51,720 bases of DNA from Magnetococcales bacterium (GTDB lineage: Bacteria > Pseudomonadota > Magnetococcia > Magnetococcales > Magnetaquicoccaceae): NCBI GenBank assembly GCA_002753095.1, contig PDZU01000017.1, positions 1 to 51,720 on the forward strand, read 5' to 3'. A program made the position numbers and the translations under genes. Below the pieces are notes generated by a model, which ran no database searches, was not told where the DNA came from, and saw only the letters and a program-made list of their open reading frames with translations. Numbering within the stretch: position 1 is the stretch's first letter; each line of letters opens with the position of its first letter. This document shows, piece after piece, positions 24,400-33,881 of the stretch.

Positions 24400-25544
24400 G
24401 CCGAACGGCAGGTGGGCGTGCTACAGGTCAAACAGGCAGCCGCTGGGCGACTCAACGCGGCATAGCTCTGCATGGCCCGCTTTTCATCGCCATAGTCGGC
24501 AAAATACATCTGATAACGCAAGATATTGGCAATATCCACCCCTTGCGCACAAGAACCCATGCAATCGCCACAACCGGTACGGCAATAGCTTTGACCATAC
24601 AAAGCCGCATAACGGTCCAGGGAACGCTGATCGGCAGCCGTAAACGCCGTGCCAGAGGCTTGCACATACAGGTTGAGATCATCCACCGTCTTGATGGTCA
24701 CCACCAACCCGGCCACCTGCGGATGCTTCAAGACCCAACGGAAAGCCGCATGCTCGAACACCGCTCCCCCCGCGTCCACATTCCCCTCCTTGGCCCCGGC
24801 CAGGGTTTTCATGGCAATCACCCCAACACCACGATCCGCCGCCTTTTGCAGCACCTCCGGCAGTTTGGGAAATTTCATAAAGTTGAAGGCCGTCATGATG
24901 ACATCATAGTGACCGCTCTCCACCGCCTTGCCAAGCAACGGTTCCAGGTTGTTTGGCCCGTGCGACGAAACCGCCAGATAACGCACCTTGCCCGCCTTTT
25001 TCAACTCGGCAGTGGCGGCCAGCATCTCTTCGTCCAGCAAACGGCGCTCCTCCTCCTCCAGGGAGGCCGATTTTTCCCCGATGGCATGGACAAAAACCAC
25101 GTCCAGATAGTCCAGATGCATCCGTTTCAGGCTGCCATCCACTGCAGCCAGATAATCCGCCTTCTTGCTGCCCAACCCCAAATGGCCCGGATATGGGTTG
25201 GCGGAGCAATATTTTGAAGCAATGTAGATCTTTTCCCGCTGCTTGAAACGGCCCATGGCCTCGCCGATCAACGTCTCGCTGTTGCCGTAATCGGGCGCCG
25301 TATCGAAATAATTGACCCCCTGATCGATGGCGCGCAAAATCATCGCCGCCGACGGCAGCTTGCCCGCTCCGAAGGAGATGTCACTCATCTGGATATGCGT
25401 CTTGCCCAACGCCCGGTAGCTTTTGATGGTGGGCTTGCCCGTCTTGCCCGCCTCACTGCCCCCCCCGGCAGCCACAGCAACCGTCGGCAGCACTGAACCT
25501 GCCGCCAACACAACGGAACTCTGCAAAAAGTCTCTGCGCTTCAT
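24324..25544 (-). CDS. Tat-exported aldo/keto reductase with C-terminal Fe-S cysteines
   Basis: 406 residues, with GAGGAGG seven bases before the ATG. A Tat signal (MKRRDFLQSSVVLAAGS) leads the mature protein to the periplasm. The AKR barrel spans ~40-310 with the expected catalytic residues: Asp and Tyr in YFDTAPDYGNSE, Lys in YIASKY, His in VVFVHAIGE. The C-terminal ~80 residues carry two cysteine sets, C-X3-C-X2-C-X3-C (YCRTGCGDCMGSC) and C-X2-C-X4-C-X3-C (CLTCSTPTCRSAC), matching two [4Fe-4S] sites. This Fe-S type of AKR probably takes electrons from ferredoxin-like donors rather than only NAD(P)H. It precedes DUF6599, DUF362, polyferredoxin and lar genes without gaps. Substrate unknown. 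Confidence 0.92.
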   Translation of the reverse strand: MKRRDFLQSSVVLAAGSVLPTVAVAAGGGSEAGKTGKPTIKSYRALGKTHIQMSDISFGAGKLPSAAMILRAIDQGVNYFDTAPDYGNSETLIGEAMGRFKQREKIYIASKYCSANPYPGHLGLGSKKADYLAAVDGSLKRMHLDYLDVVFVHAIGEKSASLEEEERRLLDEEMLAATAELKKAGKVRYLAVSSHGPNNLEPLLGKAVESGHYDVIMTAFNFMKFPKLPEVLQKAADRGVGVIAMKTLAGAKEGNVDAGGAVFEHAAFRWVLKHPQVAGLVVTIKTVDDLNLYVQASGTAFTAADQRSLDRYAALYGQSYCRTGCGDCMGSCAQGVDIANILRYQMYFADYGDEKRAMQSYAALSRPAAACLTCSTPTCRSACSHGLPVSSMLQAAHRSLTFSTVA

Positions 25545-25579
25545 GGCTGCGCCTCCTCATCCAGAATGGGACTGTTTGG

Positions 25580-26209
25580 TTAAGTCTTCAACCGCGTCAC
25601 CGCATATTTGCCCCGACTGTGGTTGCGCAGCACGTCCAAGACAATCTCCTTCAAGCGATCATAAGGAATCGGCTTGTGCAACACCTCCACATCCGCCGGA
25701 ATGCCACCATTGGCGGCAATCTGCGCATCATCCATGCCAGTCATCACCACAATGCGCGGCATGTTGAGATCCGGCGTACTTTGCAGACTCTTGATCATCT
25801 GAAAGCCGTCCATGGAGGGCATCATCAGGTCCGTGATGATCACCGCCGGTTTGTGAATCCCCGCCTGAATCAACCCCTCGAAACCATTTTCGGCACTCAC
25901 CAGCCGAATCGGCCAGTTCCAGTTGGCCACAACCGCACTGGCCACCTCGCGCAGATCCGCATCATCCTCCACCAGCAGAATGGTTACTACCGGTTGATCC
26001 GACTCCAGAAGCTCAACCTGACGCTTCTCCAGCAACTGCCGAATGGAGCTCATCGGAATGCGAAAATGGCCCCCTGCTGTCTTCCAATACTTGATTGCAC
26101 CACGATCCATCCAGTAATGCACCGTCCGCTGCGAAACACCCAACAGGCGTGCCGCCTTGGATGTGGTGATATAAACGTCCGAATCGTCCCCCAGTGGTGG
26201 CAAATTCAT
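25580..26209 (-). CDS. Response regulator with N-terminal excisionase/MerR-like HTH
   Basis: 209 residues, start fixed by AGGAG five bases before the ATG at 26209. Residues ~12-62 are an excisionase/BldC-type winged helix (YITTSKAARLLGVSQRTVHYWMDRG...GGHFRIP) that should bind DNA. Residues ~75-195 are a CheY-like receiver with the acidic pocket (VEDD, ~80-83), phospho-acceptor D127 in IITDLMMPSMDG, a switch Thr in VVMTGMD and the Lys in LHKPIP. The domain order is inverted compared with most response regulators, whose receiver comes first. It ends 35 bases before the aldo/keto reductase gene on the same strand, so it may head the lar/Fe-S operon and autoregulate it. The cognate kinase may be one of the hybrids in the next block. 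Confidence 0.92.
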   Translation of the reverse strand: MNLPPLGDDSDVYITTSKAARLLGVSQRTVHYWMDRGAIKYWKTAGGHFRIPMSSIRQLLEKRQVELLESDQPVVTILLVEDDADLREVASAVVANWNWPIRLVSAENGFEGLIQAGIHKPAVIITDLMMPSMDGFQMIKSLQSTPDLNMPRIVVMTGMDDAQIAANGGIPADVEVLHKPIPYDRLKEIVLDVLRNHSRGKYAVTRLKT

Positions 26210-26329
26210 AGCGACTCCTGCTTTGCAAACAAAATTTCTGATCCCCCGACCGGTACAAACCCCAGCCGCGATAATGCAACGAACCATAATGAGCGAGATT
26301 TATTCTTGCAAACTCCGCAAACCATGACG

Positions 26330-26358
26330 ATGATAAGCTGTAATCTCCGCACATGCAA
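26330..26358 (-). promoter_or_regulatory. Weak promoter candidate for the HTH-receiver gene and downstream operon
   Basis: Minus strand TTGCAT (26358-26353), 17 bases, TATCAT (26335-26330), about 120 bases before the start at 26209. The -10 fits well and the -35 poorly. Confidence 0.3.
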
Positions 26359-26412
26359 GCGTTTTCAACAGCCTCCCAAATTTTTTGATCGGCGTATCAC
26401 GATATTCGGGAC

Positions 26413-26441
26413 TTGGCCTATCGACAGAAATCTGCGATAAT
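26413..26441 (+). promoter_or_regulatory. Putative promoter of the single-domain receiver gene
   Basis: Plus strand TTGGCC (26413-26418), 17-base spacer, GATAAT (26436-26441). A perfect palindrome, ACAGTG-TGAC-CACTGT, follows at 26461-26476 in the likely leader and could be an operator. The HTH-receiver protein encoded divergently is an obvious candidate ligand (inference). Confidence 0.4.
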
Positions 26442-26514
26442 GGTTATTGGATCAGCCAAAACAGTGTGACCACTGTGATCGGACAATAGAAGACAAACGC
26501 GGAGGAAAAACCAG

Positions 26515-26883
26515 GTGTCAGTCATTCTGCTCGTAGACGATGATGAGGTGGTGCGCACAGTGCTGCGAGAGATTCTTATTCGGGCTGGGTATCAACTCCT
26601 GGAAGCCAGCAACGGCCAGGAAGCCCTGAAACTTTTGCAGAATCACGCCATTGATCTGACCATTACCGACATTTTCATGCCAGAAATGGATGGTATCGAC
26701 CTGTTGGCTGCCATCTCCCGTTCTCGCCCCGGCAGCAAAATTATCGCCATGTCCGGCGGCTACAAGGCCATGGATCCCAAACTGACCTTGCGCATGGCCC
26801 AATCCTTTGGGGCCGTGGAAATCTTGAGCAAACCACTCCACGCCGAACAACTGTTGGCTGCGGTCAGCAAAGTGCTCGGATAG
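26515..26883 (+). CDS. Single-domain response regulator (CheY-like)
   Basis: 122 residues, a GTG start with GGAGG nine bases upstream. It is only a receiver: acidic pocket VDDDE (8-10), phospho-acceptor D52 in TITDIFMPEMDG, Ser/Thr switch in IIAMSGG, Lys in LSKPLH. With no output domain it must act by protein contact, as a relay or phosphate sink for the neighbouring hybrid kinases. It is convergent with the REC-HK-REC gene, whose stop lies 27 bases away. Confidence 0.93.
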   Translation: MSVILLVDDDEVVRTVLREILIRAGYQLLEASNGQEALKLLQNHAIDLTITDIFMPEMDGIDLLAAISRSRPGSKIIAMSGGYKAMDPKLTLRMAQSFGAVEILSKPLHAEQLLAAVSKVLG

Positions 26884-26910
26884 GCTGCAACGCATCAATG
26901 GTCGCCGCAA

Positions 26911-28602
26911 TCAGGGAGCTACGGCGCGGGCTACCGCCTGGATGGCGGCCAAAAATTGCTTCTTGTGAATTGGCTTGGTCATATAGGTGTTGCACCCTGC
27001 CGCTTGGCTGCGCTCCAACTCCCCCTCCATGGCGTGTGCCGACAGGGCAATGATCGGCACCGGCATCCGTCCGCTCTCTCTCTCCCATTGGCGAATGCAG
27101 CGTGCCGCCGTATATCCATCCATGCGCGGCATCTGCACATCCATGATCACCAAATCAAACCGCTCCTGTTGCACCCGCGCCAACGCCTCTTCCCCATCCC
27201 CAACGATCACATAGCGATGCGGCGTCTCCTGCAAATAGACCTCAAATAAAACCTGGTTTTCCTCCACATCCTCTGCCAACAGGATGCGCAGCACCGCCTC
27301 TGTTCCCAACTCTGCCTGCAGCACGGGCTCTGCCTGTCCATGTGCCGGACTCAGGCTTTCGCGCAGGGGCAGCGTGAAAAAAAAGTGGCTGCCCTGGCCG
27401 CTGCCACTCTCCAACCAGATCCGCCCCCCCATCCGCTCTACCAGACGACGCGAAATCGCCAGACCCAACCCCGTTCCCCCATAACGCCGGGTGATGCCAC
27501 TGTCCGCCTGGGTAAAACGCTCGAAAATATGCTCCACCTGCTCTGCCGCAACCCCAATGCCTGTATCCCGCACCTGAAACAACAACACAGGCTCTGCCAA
27601 GGAGTGCTCGCGCTCCACCCGCATCCACACCTGTCCATGCTCGGTAAACTTGATGGCATTACCCAACAAGTTCAACAATATCTGCCGCAGGCGCCCCTCA
27701 TCCCCCACCAGCCAACTCGGCAGATCCTCTGCCAATACGGCCTCCAGTTGCAACCCCTTCTCCTGGGCCGACAAGCGCAGCAAGGCCACCAACTCTTCGA
27801 TCAACTGCCGAAGCGAAAAAGGCTCTTCCCGCAGTTCGAAACGCCCCGACTCAATACGGGAAAAATCCAAAATATCATTGATGATGGTTAGCAGTGCCTT
27901 GCCCGAATGGTGCATCACCTCCACCAAACGGCGCTGCTGACCATCCAGCGTGCTCTCCAGCAACAACTCCGACATGCCCAATACCACATTCATCGGCGTG
28001 CGAATCTCATGGCTCATGGTGGCCAAAAAATCCCCCTTGACTTGCGTGGCCCGCTCTGCCTCCTCCTTGGCCCGTGCCAAAGCCTGATTCTGCACCTCCA
28101 GACGGACTGTGCGCTCCTGCACCCGCTCCTCCAGGTGCTGGTTGCTCTCCTGTAACTCTTTTTCCCGCGCCTGCAACGCCTGCAACGCCATCTGTAAACG
28201 CCGCTCGCGCAAAAAAAGCTGCTGATACAGACGCACTCGATTCAACAATAAGTTATCGTCAATCGGCTTGGTCAAATAATCAACCGCTCCCACCACATAC
28301 CCATGACGTATAAACTCTTCCGATTTATATACCGCCGTAATGAATACAATGGGAATATCACGGGTGCGACTGGCCATCTTCAGATGGCGGGCCATCTCGA
28401 AACCATCCATGCCCGGCATCTGGATATCCAACAGCAACAGGTCAACCGTCTCCTCCAGCAACAAGGCCAACGCCGCCTCTCCGCTGACCGCCTCGTGGAG
28501 CTGCACCTGCTCCAGGTGCTGCAACAGACTGCGCAACGTAAACAAGTTATTCCGGTTATCATCAACCAGCAATATGGTAAACCGTTCATCCCTCATGATC
28601 AT
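26911..28602 (-). CDS. Hybrid histidine kinase, REC-HisKA-HATPase-REC, cytoplasmic
   Basis: 563 residues. Receiver 1 occupies ~5-125 ([15 protein letters not shown]59) and leads into a coiled coil (~140-190). The H-box is [12 protein letters not shown] (His near 198), with N-box [15 protein letters not shown] and G-boxes DTGIGV and GGTGLGL. A second receiver fills the last ~120 residues ([21 protein letters not shown]). There is no membrane segment, so it is a soluble relay, probably phosphorylated from the adjacent membrane kinase. The start at 28602 (or 28596) lies inside the end of that kinase gene, a 17- or 11-base overlap that implies co-expression. It lacks an Hpt domain, so the final output is elsewhere. 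Confidence 0.93.
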   Translation of the reverse strand: MIMRDERFTILLVDDNRNNLFTLRSLLQHLEQVQLHEAVSGEAALALLLEETVDLLLLDIQMPGMDGFEMARHLKMASRTRDIPIVFITAVYKSEEFIRHGYVVGAVDYLTKPIDDNLLLNRVRLYQQLFLRERRLQMALQALQAREKELQESNQHLEERVQERTVRLEVQNQALARAKEEAERATQVKGDFLATMSHEIRTPMNVVLGMSELLLESTLDGQQRRLVEVMHHSGKALLTIINDILDFSRIESGRFELREEPFSLRQLIEELVALLRLSAQEKGLQLEAVLAEDLPSWLVGDEGRLRQILLNLLGNAIKFTEHGQVWMRVEREHSLAEPVLLFQVRDTGIGVAAEQVEHIFERFTQADSGITRRYGGTGLGLAISRRLVERMGGRIWLESGSGQGSHFFFTLPLRESLSPAHGQAEPVLQAELGTEAVLRILLAEDVEENQVLFEVYLQETPHRYVIVGDGEEALARVQQERFDLVIMDVQMPRMDGYTAARCIRQWERESGRMPVPIIALSAHAMEGELERSQAAGCNTYMTKPIHKKQFLAAIQAVARAVAP

Positions 28603-31600
28603 CAACCATCCACGCCCGGCGTGAGTAAAGATTACTCCCCTTTTGCAACGGTTTGAAACAACGCTCCCCTTCCACGTGTTGGATCCCCCCTCGCTCCCCC
28701 AAAAGTAACACCCCATCCCGATGCAAAGAACGCAGCATCTCGTCATCCACCGGTTTGGCCAGATAATCATTTGCCCCCGCCTGCAAACACTGATCCCGCT
28801 CTTCCGGCATGGCCTTGGCGGTCAGGGCGATGATCGGCAAGGAGTGAAATCGCGGCTGTTTGCGTATGGCCTCGATGGTCTCATACCCACTCATCTCTGG
28901 CATCATGACATCCATCAAGACCAGATGTACCTGCTCCTGTGCCAGCCACTCCAACGCTTTGTGCCCGTTGATGGCCTGCAAAACCGTGCCGCCCTGCTGC
29001 TCCAGGGCCGCCGTGGTGACAAAGAGATTGCGCGGATCATCATCCACCACCAGGATGGTCCGTTGCGCCAACAAAGGCTGGTCTGCCCCAGTCAAGGGCT
29101 GCGACTGGCCGGTGGCAATGTAGACCGGCAGCTCCACCGTGAAGGTACTGCCCTGCCCCAGCACACTATCCACCGTCACCTCACCATCCAATAACTGCAC
29201 CAAATGCCGACAGATCGACAACCCCAAACCCGTACCTCCATACTGCCGGGAGATAGAACCATCCACCTGTTGAAAAGCCTCAAAAATACGCCCCTGTTGC
29301 TCCGGGGCAATACCAATGCCACTATCCCGCACCACAAACCGCACCCACCCTGCCCGATCATCCATGGCCGACACCAACAGCGACACCTGCCCCTGCTGGG
29401 TAAACTTGATCGCATTGGCCAACAGATTGCGCACAATCTGCGACAACTTGTGACGATCCGTATACAGACCTCCCCGCCAACCATCTTCCAGGCGCAAAAC
29501 AATCCCCTTCTCCCGCGCCATGGCGGCAAACAAACCCTGCCACTCCTCCAACAGCTCCTGGCTCTCCACCCACTCCCGCAACAACTCCATGCGTCCAGAT
29601 TCCACCTTGGACAGATCCAAAATATCGTTAATCAGACGCAGCAATTCGTTGCCTGCCTCATGAATCACCTTGGCCTGATGTTGACTGGTTTCAGCCAGCT
29701 CTGCCTGCTCGTTGCTCATCAACATGCGGGCCAGCACAATGATCGAATTGAGTGGTGTACGCAACTCATGGGAAATATTGGCCAAAAACTCACTTTTATA
29801 GCGGTTGCTCTCCTCCAGCATGCCTGCCCGCAGATCCAACTCCTCTTGTGAGCGCTGCAACTCTTCGTTCTGGCTCTGCAAAATCAGCGCCTGCTGCTGC
29901 AACATCTGCTGCTGCTCTTCCATGTGCGTATTGCTCTGCTGCAGCTCCTCGGTCTGTTGCTGCAACTGTTGTTGCTGCTCCTCCATCTGGGCATTGGCTC
30001 TCTCCAAACGGACCGTCTGCTGCAAAGCATCGTGCCGGGCCTCTTCGGCCACGTGCAGCAGGTTTTCGATCCGCTCGCGCTGCAGTGCGATATACAGGAA
30101 ATTGGCCGTAACCTGGGTAGCCCCCTCCAAAAATTCCTGATGCAGCGCCTCCAACGGCAACAGACTATTGAGTTCCATCACCCCCAACAGCTCGCCCTCG
30201 CGCAGCAGTGGCCAGCCGAAGGTATAGCGGGCATTGCGGCGTTCGGTGGCTGTCTGCAGTTCGGGTAAGGGATCTGGATCTGTCCAACGCAGCAATACCG
30301 GCTTGTGCTCCAGCGCCACCTGACCCACCGCCCCCTGTCCCAAGGCGATGCAACGCTCCTCCTCCCGTTGCGGGGCAAACATGTAGCCCGCCAACCAGCG
30401 CAAACGACCCTGCTGGACCTCAAACAGGTAGACCGCCCCCCGCCCTGCCGCCAGATAACGGGCAATCCATTGCAGGGCCCGCTGTGCCAACTCTGCGGGG
30501 GGCAACCCACTGGAGAGCACTTGGTTCAATTGACTGATCCCATCCTTGAGCCACAACTGCTGCTGCCCCGTCTGTCGACTGCTGCGCAAGATGCCGGTCA
30601 TACGGTTGAGTGCCAAACCCAAACGGTCCTGTTCCGACAACAGTGGCACCTGACGGGTCATGTCCCCACGCGCAATGGCATCCGCATGGGTGACCAACTG
30701 CTCCAGACTGCCCGTCAACCGCTCCAATGAATCCAACATCCAGCGGATCTCATCCTGTGGACCATAGGCAATGGTCACCGCCGCCACTTCACCCCGTCCC
30801 AAACTCTGTAAATGGCGGGTGACCTGACTGAGTGGCCCCATCAGGCTGTCGATATAGCGCCGTACCACCCAAAATACGACCGCCAACAGCACAAATACCA
30901 AAGTGAAGAACAGCAACCGAAAGTGCTCCAAATCCGCCAGTACGGCCTTCTCTGGCGTCACGCTCAAGATGGTCCAGTAACGGTGCACATCACCCGCCTG
31001 GGGAAAAATCCGCTTGTGCCCGATGATCTGTCCCTGTTCGACAAACGTTCCTTCGGGATGAAATTGCAAACGCTGCATGATGCCGGGATACGGATTGCCA
31101 ACATTCTCTGCATGACCCAGAAGGTGGCCAAACCGTTTCTCCGGCAGGGTGTGAAACAGATAGAAACCATTGGCATCCAACAAATAATACTCACTCACAC
31201 CACCGCCTCTGTTGGCCTCGCGCAGGGTTTCGAGCAAGGTATCGGCAAACAGGGTCACCATCACTACCCCATACTTGACCTGGTTGTCCCCCAACACCGG
31301 CTGGATCAGGCGTAACACCGGCACAAACGGTTTGCGGATCACCCCCTGCTCCCGATTGAGCTCCAAACGGGAGACCATGTACCCATTTCCCTCTTCGGAC
31401 AGCACCGCCTGTACAATCGCATCACTACTCCACTCCTGCAGTTGGCTTTCGTCCACCATCTGTACTTCCTGACTGGACGGATCCCGACGCACGGCCAAAC
31501 GCTCCCGTCCATCGCGACCGATAAAGCTGACTCTGTGGTAGATCTCTGCGCTCTGCAGATAGCCCAACCACTCGTTGTGGGTCACCGCACGCCATTGCTC

Positions 31601-31927
31601 CTGACGCTTGCCATCCTCCATATCCTGCCAGTAGAGCATATGCTTCAGGCTGTAATGGTTGGCAAAAAACTGCAACGCCGATCGGGACAACTGCAGCTTG
31701 TCGCCCATTTGATCACCAACCCGCTGTATCTGCCCCTGAATACGCTCCATGGCCCGGCCTCGAAAGGCTTCGGCAGCGCTGTAATACCCATAGTGACCAA
31801 TAACCGCCAAAAAAGTCAGGGTCACCAGATAAAAGATCAATACAAATTTGCTGCGCAAACTCAGACGGTGATACCAGGGCAGAGCAGGCGATGGGTTGGC
31901 AGAAGGATGCATGCAAACCCCCGTCAC
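28586..31927 (-). CDS. Membrane hybrid histidine kinase, dCache-HAMP-GAF-HisKA-HATPase-REC
   Basis: 1,113 residues. TM1 is [20 protein letters not shown] (~28-47). A ~290-residue periplasmic dCache-like sensor follows ([31 protein letters not shown]). TM2 (~337-360) leads to two HAMP-like segments, a GAF domain (~470-620) and a Gln-rich coiled coil with repeated EEQQQ/LQQ blocks. The kinase core has [11 protein letters not shown] (His near 719), [10 protein letters not shown] and [10 protein letters not shown]; the receiver has D near 1003 ([13 protein letters not shown]). The GTG start at 31927 overlaps the stop of the upstream periplasmic protein gene as GTGA; an ATG at 31912 preceded by GGGGG is an alternative. 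The upstream protein may present a ligand to the sensor domain. Confidence 0.93.
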   Translation of the reverse strand: MTGVCMHPSANPSPALPWYHRLSLRSKFVLIFYLVTLTFLAVIGHYGYYSAAEAFRGRAMERIQGQIQRVGDQMGDKLQLSRSALQFFANHYSLKHMLYWQDMEDGKRQEQWRAVTHNEWLGYLQSAEIYHRVSFIGRDGRERLAVRRDPSSQEVQMVDESQLQEWSSDAIVQAVLSEEGNGYMVSRLELNREQGVIRKPFVPVLRLIQPVLGDNQVKYGVVMVTLFADTLLETLREANRGGGVSEYYLLDANGFYLFHTLPEKRFGHLLGHAENVGNPYPGIMQRLQFHPEGTFVEQGQIIGHKRIFPQAGDVHRYWTILSVTPEKAVLADLEHFRLLFFTLVFVLLAVVFWVVRRYIDSLMGPLSQVTRHLQSLGRGEVAAVTIAYGPQDEIRWMLDSLERLTGSLEQLVTHADAIARGDMTRQVPLLSEQDRLGLALNRMTGILRSSRQTGQQQLWLKDGISQLNQVLSSGLPPAELAQRALQWIARYLAAGRGAVYLFEVQQGRLRWLAGYMFAPQREEERCIALGQGAVGQVALEHKPVLLRWTDPDPLPELQTATERRNARYTFGWPLLREGELLGVMELNSLLPLEALHQEFLEGATQVTANFLYIALQRERIENLLHVAEEARHDALQQTVRLERANAQMEEQQQQLQQQTEELQQSNTHMEEQQQMLQQQALILQSQNEELQRSQEELDLRAGMLEESNRYKSEFLANISHELRTPLNSIIVLARMLMSNEQAELAETSQHQAKVIHEAGNELLRLINDILDLSKVESGRMELLREWVESQELLEEWQGLFAAMAREKGIVLRLEDGWRGGLYTDRHKLSQIVRNLLANAIKFTQQGQVSLLVSAMDDRAGWVRFVVRDSGIGIAPEQQGRIFEAFQQVDGSISRQYGGTGLGLSICRHLVQLLDGEVTVDSVLGQGSTFTVELPVYIATGQSQPLTGADQPLLAQRTILVVDDDPRNLFVTTAALEQQGGTVLQAINGHKALEWLAQEQVHLVLMDVMMPEMSGYETIEAIRKQPRFHSLPIIALTAKAMPEERDQCLQAGANDYLAKPVDDEMLRSLHRDGVLLLGERGGIQHVEGERCFKPLQKGSNLYSRRAWMVDDHEG

Positions 31928-32835
31928 AAGGAACGAATCAGACGCAATTTATGGGTAACATACCCCATCAACTGCAACACGGCTGCCGGATTTTTTTCTT
32001 CCGTATATTCCGCCACCGGAGTCAGTTGCTGCAACAATCCCACACTGGCCTTCACCGTCTGCAACTCGGCCAGAATAAACCCCATCATGTTCCAGACATC
32101 GGCACCACTCACCTCTGCTGGATGGCGAAAGGACTCAAAATCGATTTTCGGTAACTTGGCCAATTGTTGCAAGCGCTGCACCTCAGCCATGATCAAAAAG
32201 CTGCTCTCCAACAACTCATCTGCTGTCACTGCACTCTTTTTGGCCGGCGGATAGGCCAGGTCGCTAATATGCAACGCATTGAGCAGGGTATCCACATCGA
32301 CATCGATCCGTTTGGCCTCGGCATACAGTGGATTCAGATGGGTAGCGGCACGCAAAATCACATCCCACTGTACCGAGACAAAATGCAGTTTATTGAAGAC
32401 ATCAATCGGTTGCTTGCCGGGTATCACCTCCTGAGCGGCAACCGTCTCCTCAATGCCCAGGCGCATTTTCAGTAACTGCATTTCGGTCAACAGACGCTGG
32501 CTCTGCTCATAAACCAGTAAAGGTTCCATCGCCAACACCGGCTGCATGCTTTGCACCGCCTGGACCGGGAAACCATTCTGACGACGAAATAAATTAATTT
32601 TACTGTGGATAATATACATTTTCTGCCAGGGATGGCGCGGCAGCAAATGGGCACTCACCACGGCAGCCGGTCGCACCTCGCTCAGCCCGAAATGCGTTTT
32701 CAACAACGCCACCTCTTTTTCCAGACGCACCGCTTCGGCAAACACTTCGGAGGGGGTAATGGAGCGTTGTGCTTCCCCCCGCAACGGCCACAACACAGAT
32801 AAAAGGATCCCCAGCAGCAACAAAACACGTGGCAT
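31924..32835 (-). CDS. Periplasmic helical-repeat protein, likely sensor partner of the kinase
   Basis: 303 residues with a clear signal peptide (VLLLLGILLSVLWPLRGEAQ, cleaved after ~22) and GGAG before the ATG. The mature protein is built from about four related helical units, each opening with a short 'P-x-x-V' turn (TPSEVFAEAVRLEKEVALLK; QPIDVFNKLHFVSVQWDVIL; SGADVWNMMGFILAELQTVK; NPAAVLQLMGYVTHKLRLI). I cannot name the family. Its stop overlaps the start of the dCache kinase gene (GTGA), so the two are coupled. A role as a ligand-binding or clamp subunit for the kinase is inferred from position and export only. Confidence 0.75.
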   Translation of the reverse strand: MPRVLLLLGILLSVLWPLRGEAQRSITPSEVFAEAVRLEKEVALLKTHFGLSEVRPAAVVSAHLLPRHPWQKMYIIHSKINLFRRQNGFPVQAVQSMQPVLAMEPLLVYEQSQRLLTEMQLLKMRLGIEETVAAQEVIPGKQPIDVFNKLHFVSVQWDVILRAATHLNPLYAEAKRIDVDVDTLLNALHISDLAYPPAKKSAVTADELLESSFLIMAEVQRLQQLAKLPKIDFESFRHPAEVSGADVWNMMGFILAELQTVKASVGLLQQLTPVAEYTEEKNPAAVLQLMGYVTHKLRLIRSL

Positions 32836-33011
32836 ATTTCACTCCCCCAAACGAGCGCACAAACGGCAGAAAACGCCCTTGCACGGGATAACAGCACGGC
32901 CATATGCAGTTTACTGCCCGGCGCAGTGCTTGTAAAACGGAAATATCCGGCCACTCCAGCCATGGATGATCCGTAAAAAGATGAAATTTGCACCCAAACA
33001 ACCAGAACAGA

Positions 33012-33040
33012 TTGACAGCCATTCGGTTGTCCTGTAACAA
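33012..33040 (+). promoter_or_regulatory. Putative promoter for the hypothetical/PAS-kinase pair
   Basis: Plus strand TTGACA (33012-33017), 17 bases, TAACAA (33035-33040), about 95 bases before the GTG at 33136. The 300-base divergent region (32836-33135) holds no gene. No clear minus-strand promoter was found in it. Confidence 0.45.
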
Positions 33041-33135
33041 GTACGCTGGAGTGAAAAGGGTCTCTAATCCATTGTTATCTCAAATTAAGACCGATATTCT
33101 TTCCAACATTTCTCAAAATAAGCAAGGATCCGCCA

Positions 33136-33819
33136 GTGAGCCAGGGTGATACCATCGGACAAATCATCTCCTCCCTGATCCGTGCCAACGGTTCCCTGAA
33201 AGCGGATCTGTTGCGCGATGTGGGACGCAGCCAAGGAATGGCTCCTTTTCAACCGGGTGATCCGATTTTGGTGGCGCTACGCTACCTCACCCTGCGCGAC
33301 GCTTTTCGGGTTTTTTTAGACCCCCCCGGCAATGTGGGCCCAGGCCATTTTCAGGCAGCCGAAAGGGCGTTGCAGTTTGCCCATACCTACATTGAACTGG
33401 CACGCAATCTGGAAAATACCGAGAATGTCAACCGACTGCTCGCCTCTTTGCAGAGCACGCTCAATGCTGTTGCCGCGCTGCAAAAAGTGCAACAGCGCAT
33501 TGATACACTGCTTGCCTCCGACAGTCCTGGGGAACAGTTGACCGAGTTGATCCGCACCTTGCAACAGGATTGTCAGGCGGTGAGCGCAGAAGAAGAGAGG
33601 CGACGGGAACTGCGTCGCATGTTTTGGTACTCCTGGGTCGCCGCCTGGGCCTTGCGCCTCAACTGTATCGAGGGGGAGAACATTCCCCTGCTCAAAGAGA
33701 TCTACGCCCAAACCGAATGGCTGGATCGCCGTGTGGGTGACCGTCGCACCCTGCGCCCCCCAGGAGGCATGATCGACCCCGACGATCAAGCAACAGAGGA
33801 TGATATTTTTCTTTTTTAG
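33136..33819 (+). CDS. Helical hypothetical protein upstream of a hybrid kinase
   Basis: 227 residues, a GTG start with AAGGA eight bases upstream. No membrane segment or signal peptide. It is mostly amphipathic helix, with a probable coiled coil at ~95-165 (LLASLQSTLNAVAALQKVQ...EQLTELIRTLQQD), and ends in a polar, Asp-rich tail (DPDDQATEDDIFLF). No catalytic motif is visible and I do not recognise the family. It lies 62 bases before the PAS-kinase gene on the same strand and probably shares its transcript, so a regulatory or scaffold role in that pathway is plausible but unproven. Confidence 0.7.
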   Translation: MSQGDTIGQIISSLIRANGSLKADLLRDVGRSQGMAPFQPGDPILVALRYLTLRDAFRVFLDPPGNVGPGHFQAAERALQFAHTYIELARNLENTENVNRLLASLQSTLNAVAALQKVQQRIDTLLASDSPGEQLTELIRTLQQDCQAVSAEEERRRELRRMFWYSWVAAWALRLNCIEGENIPLLKEIYAQTEWLDRRVGDRRTLRPPGGMIDPDDQATEDDIFLF

Positions 33820-33881
33820 GTGGCCAAGGCGGTGGTGCAGCAACGGCAGGCCAGGACGCCTCAACGGTATGGAAACCGATC

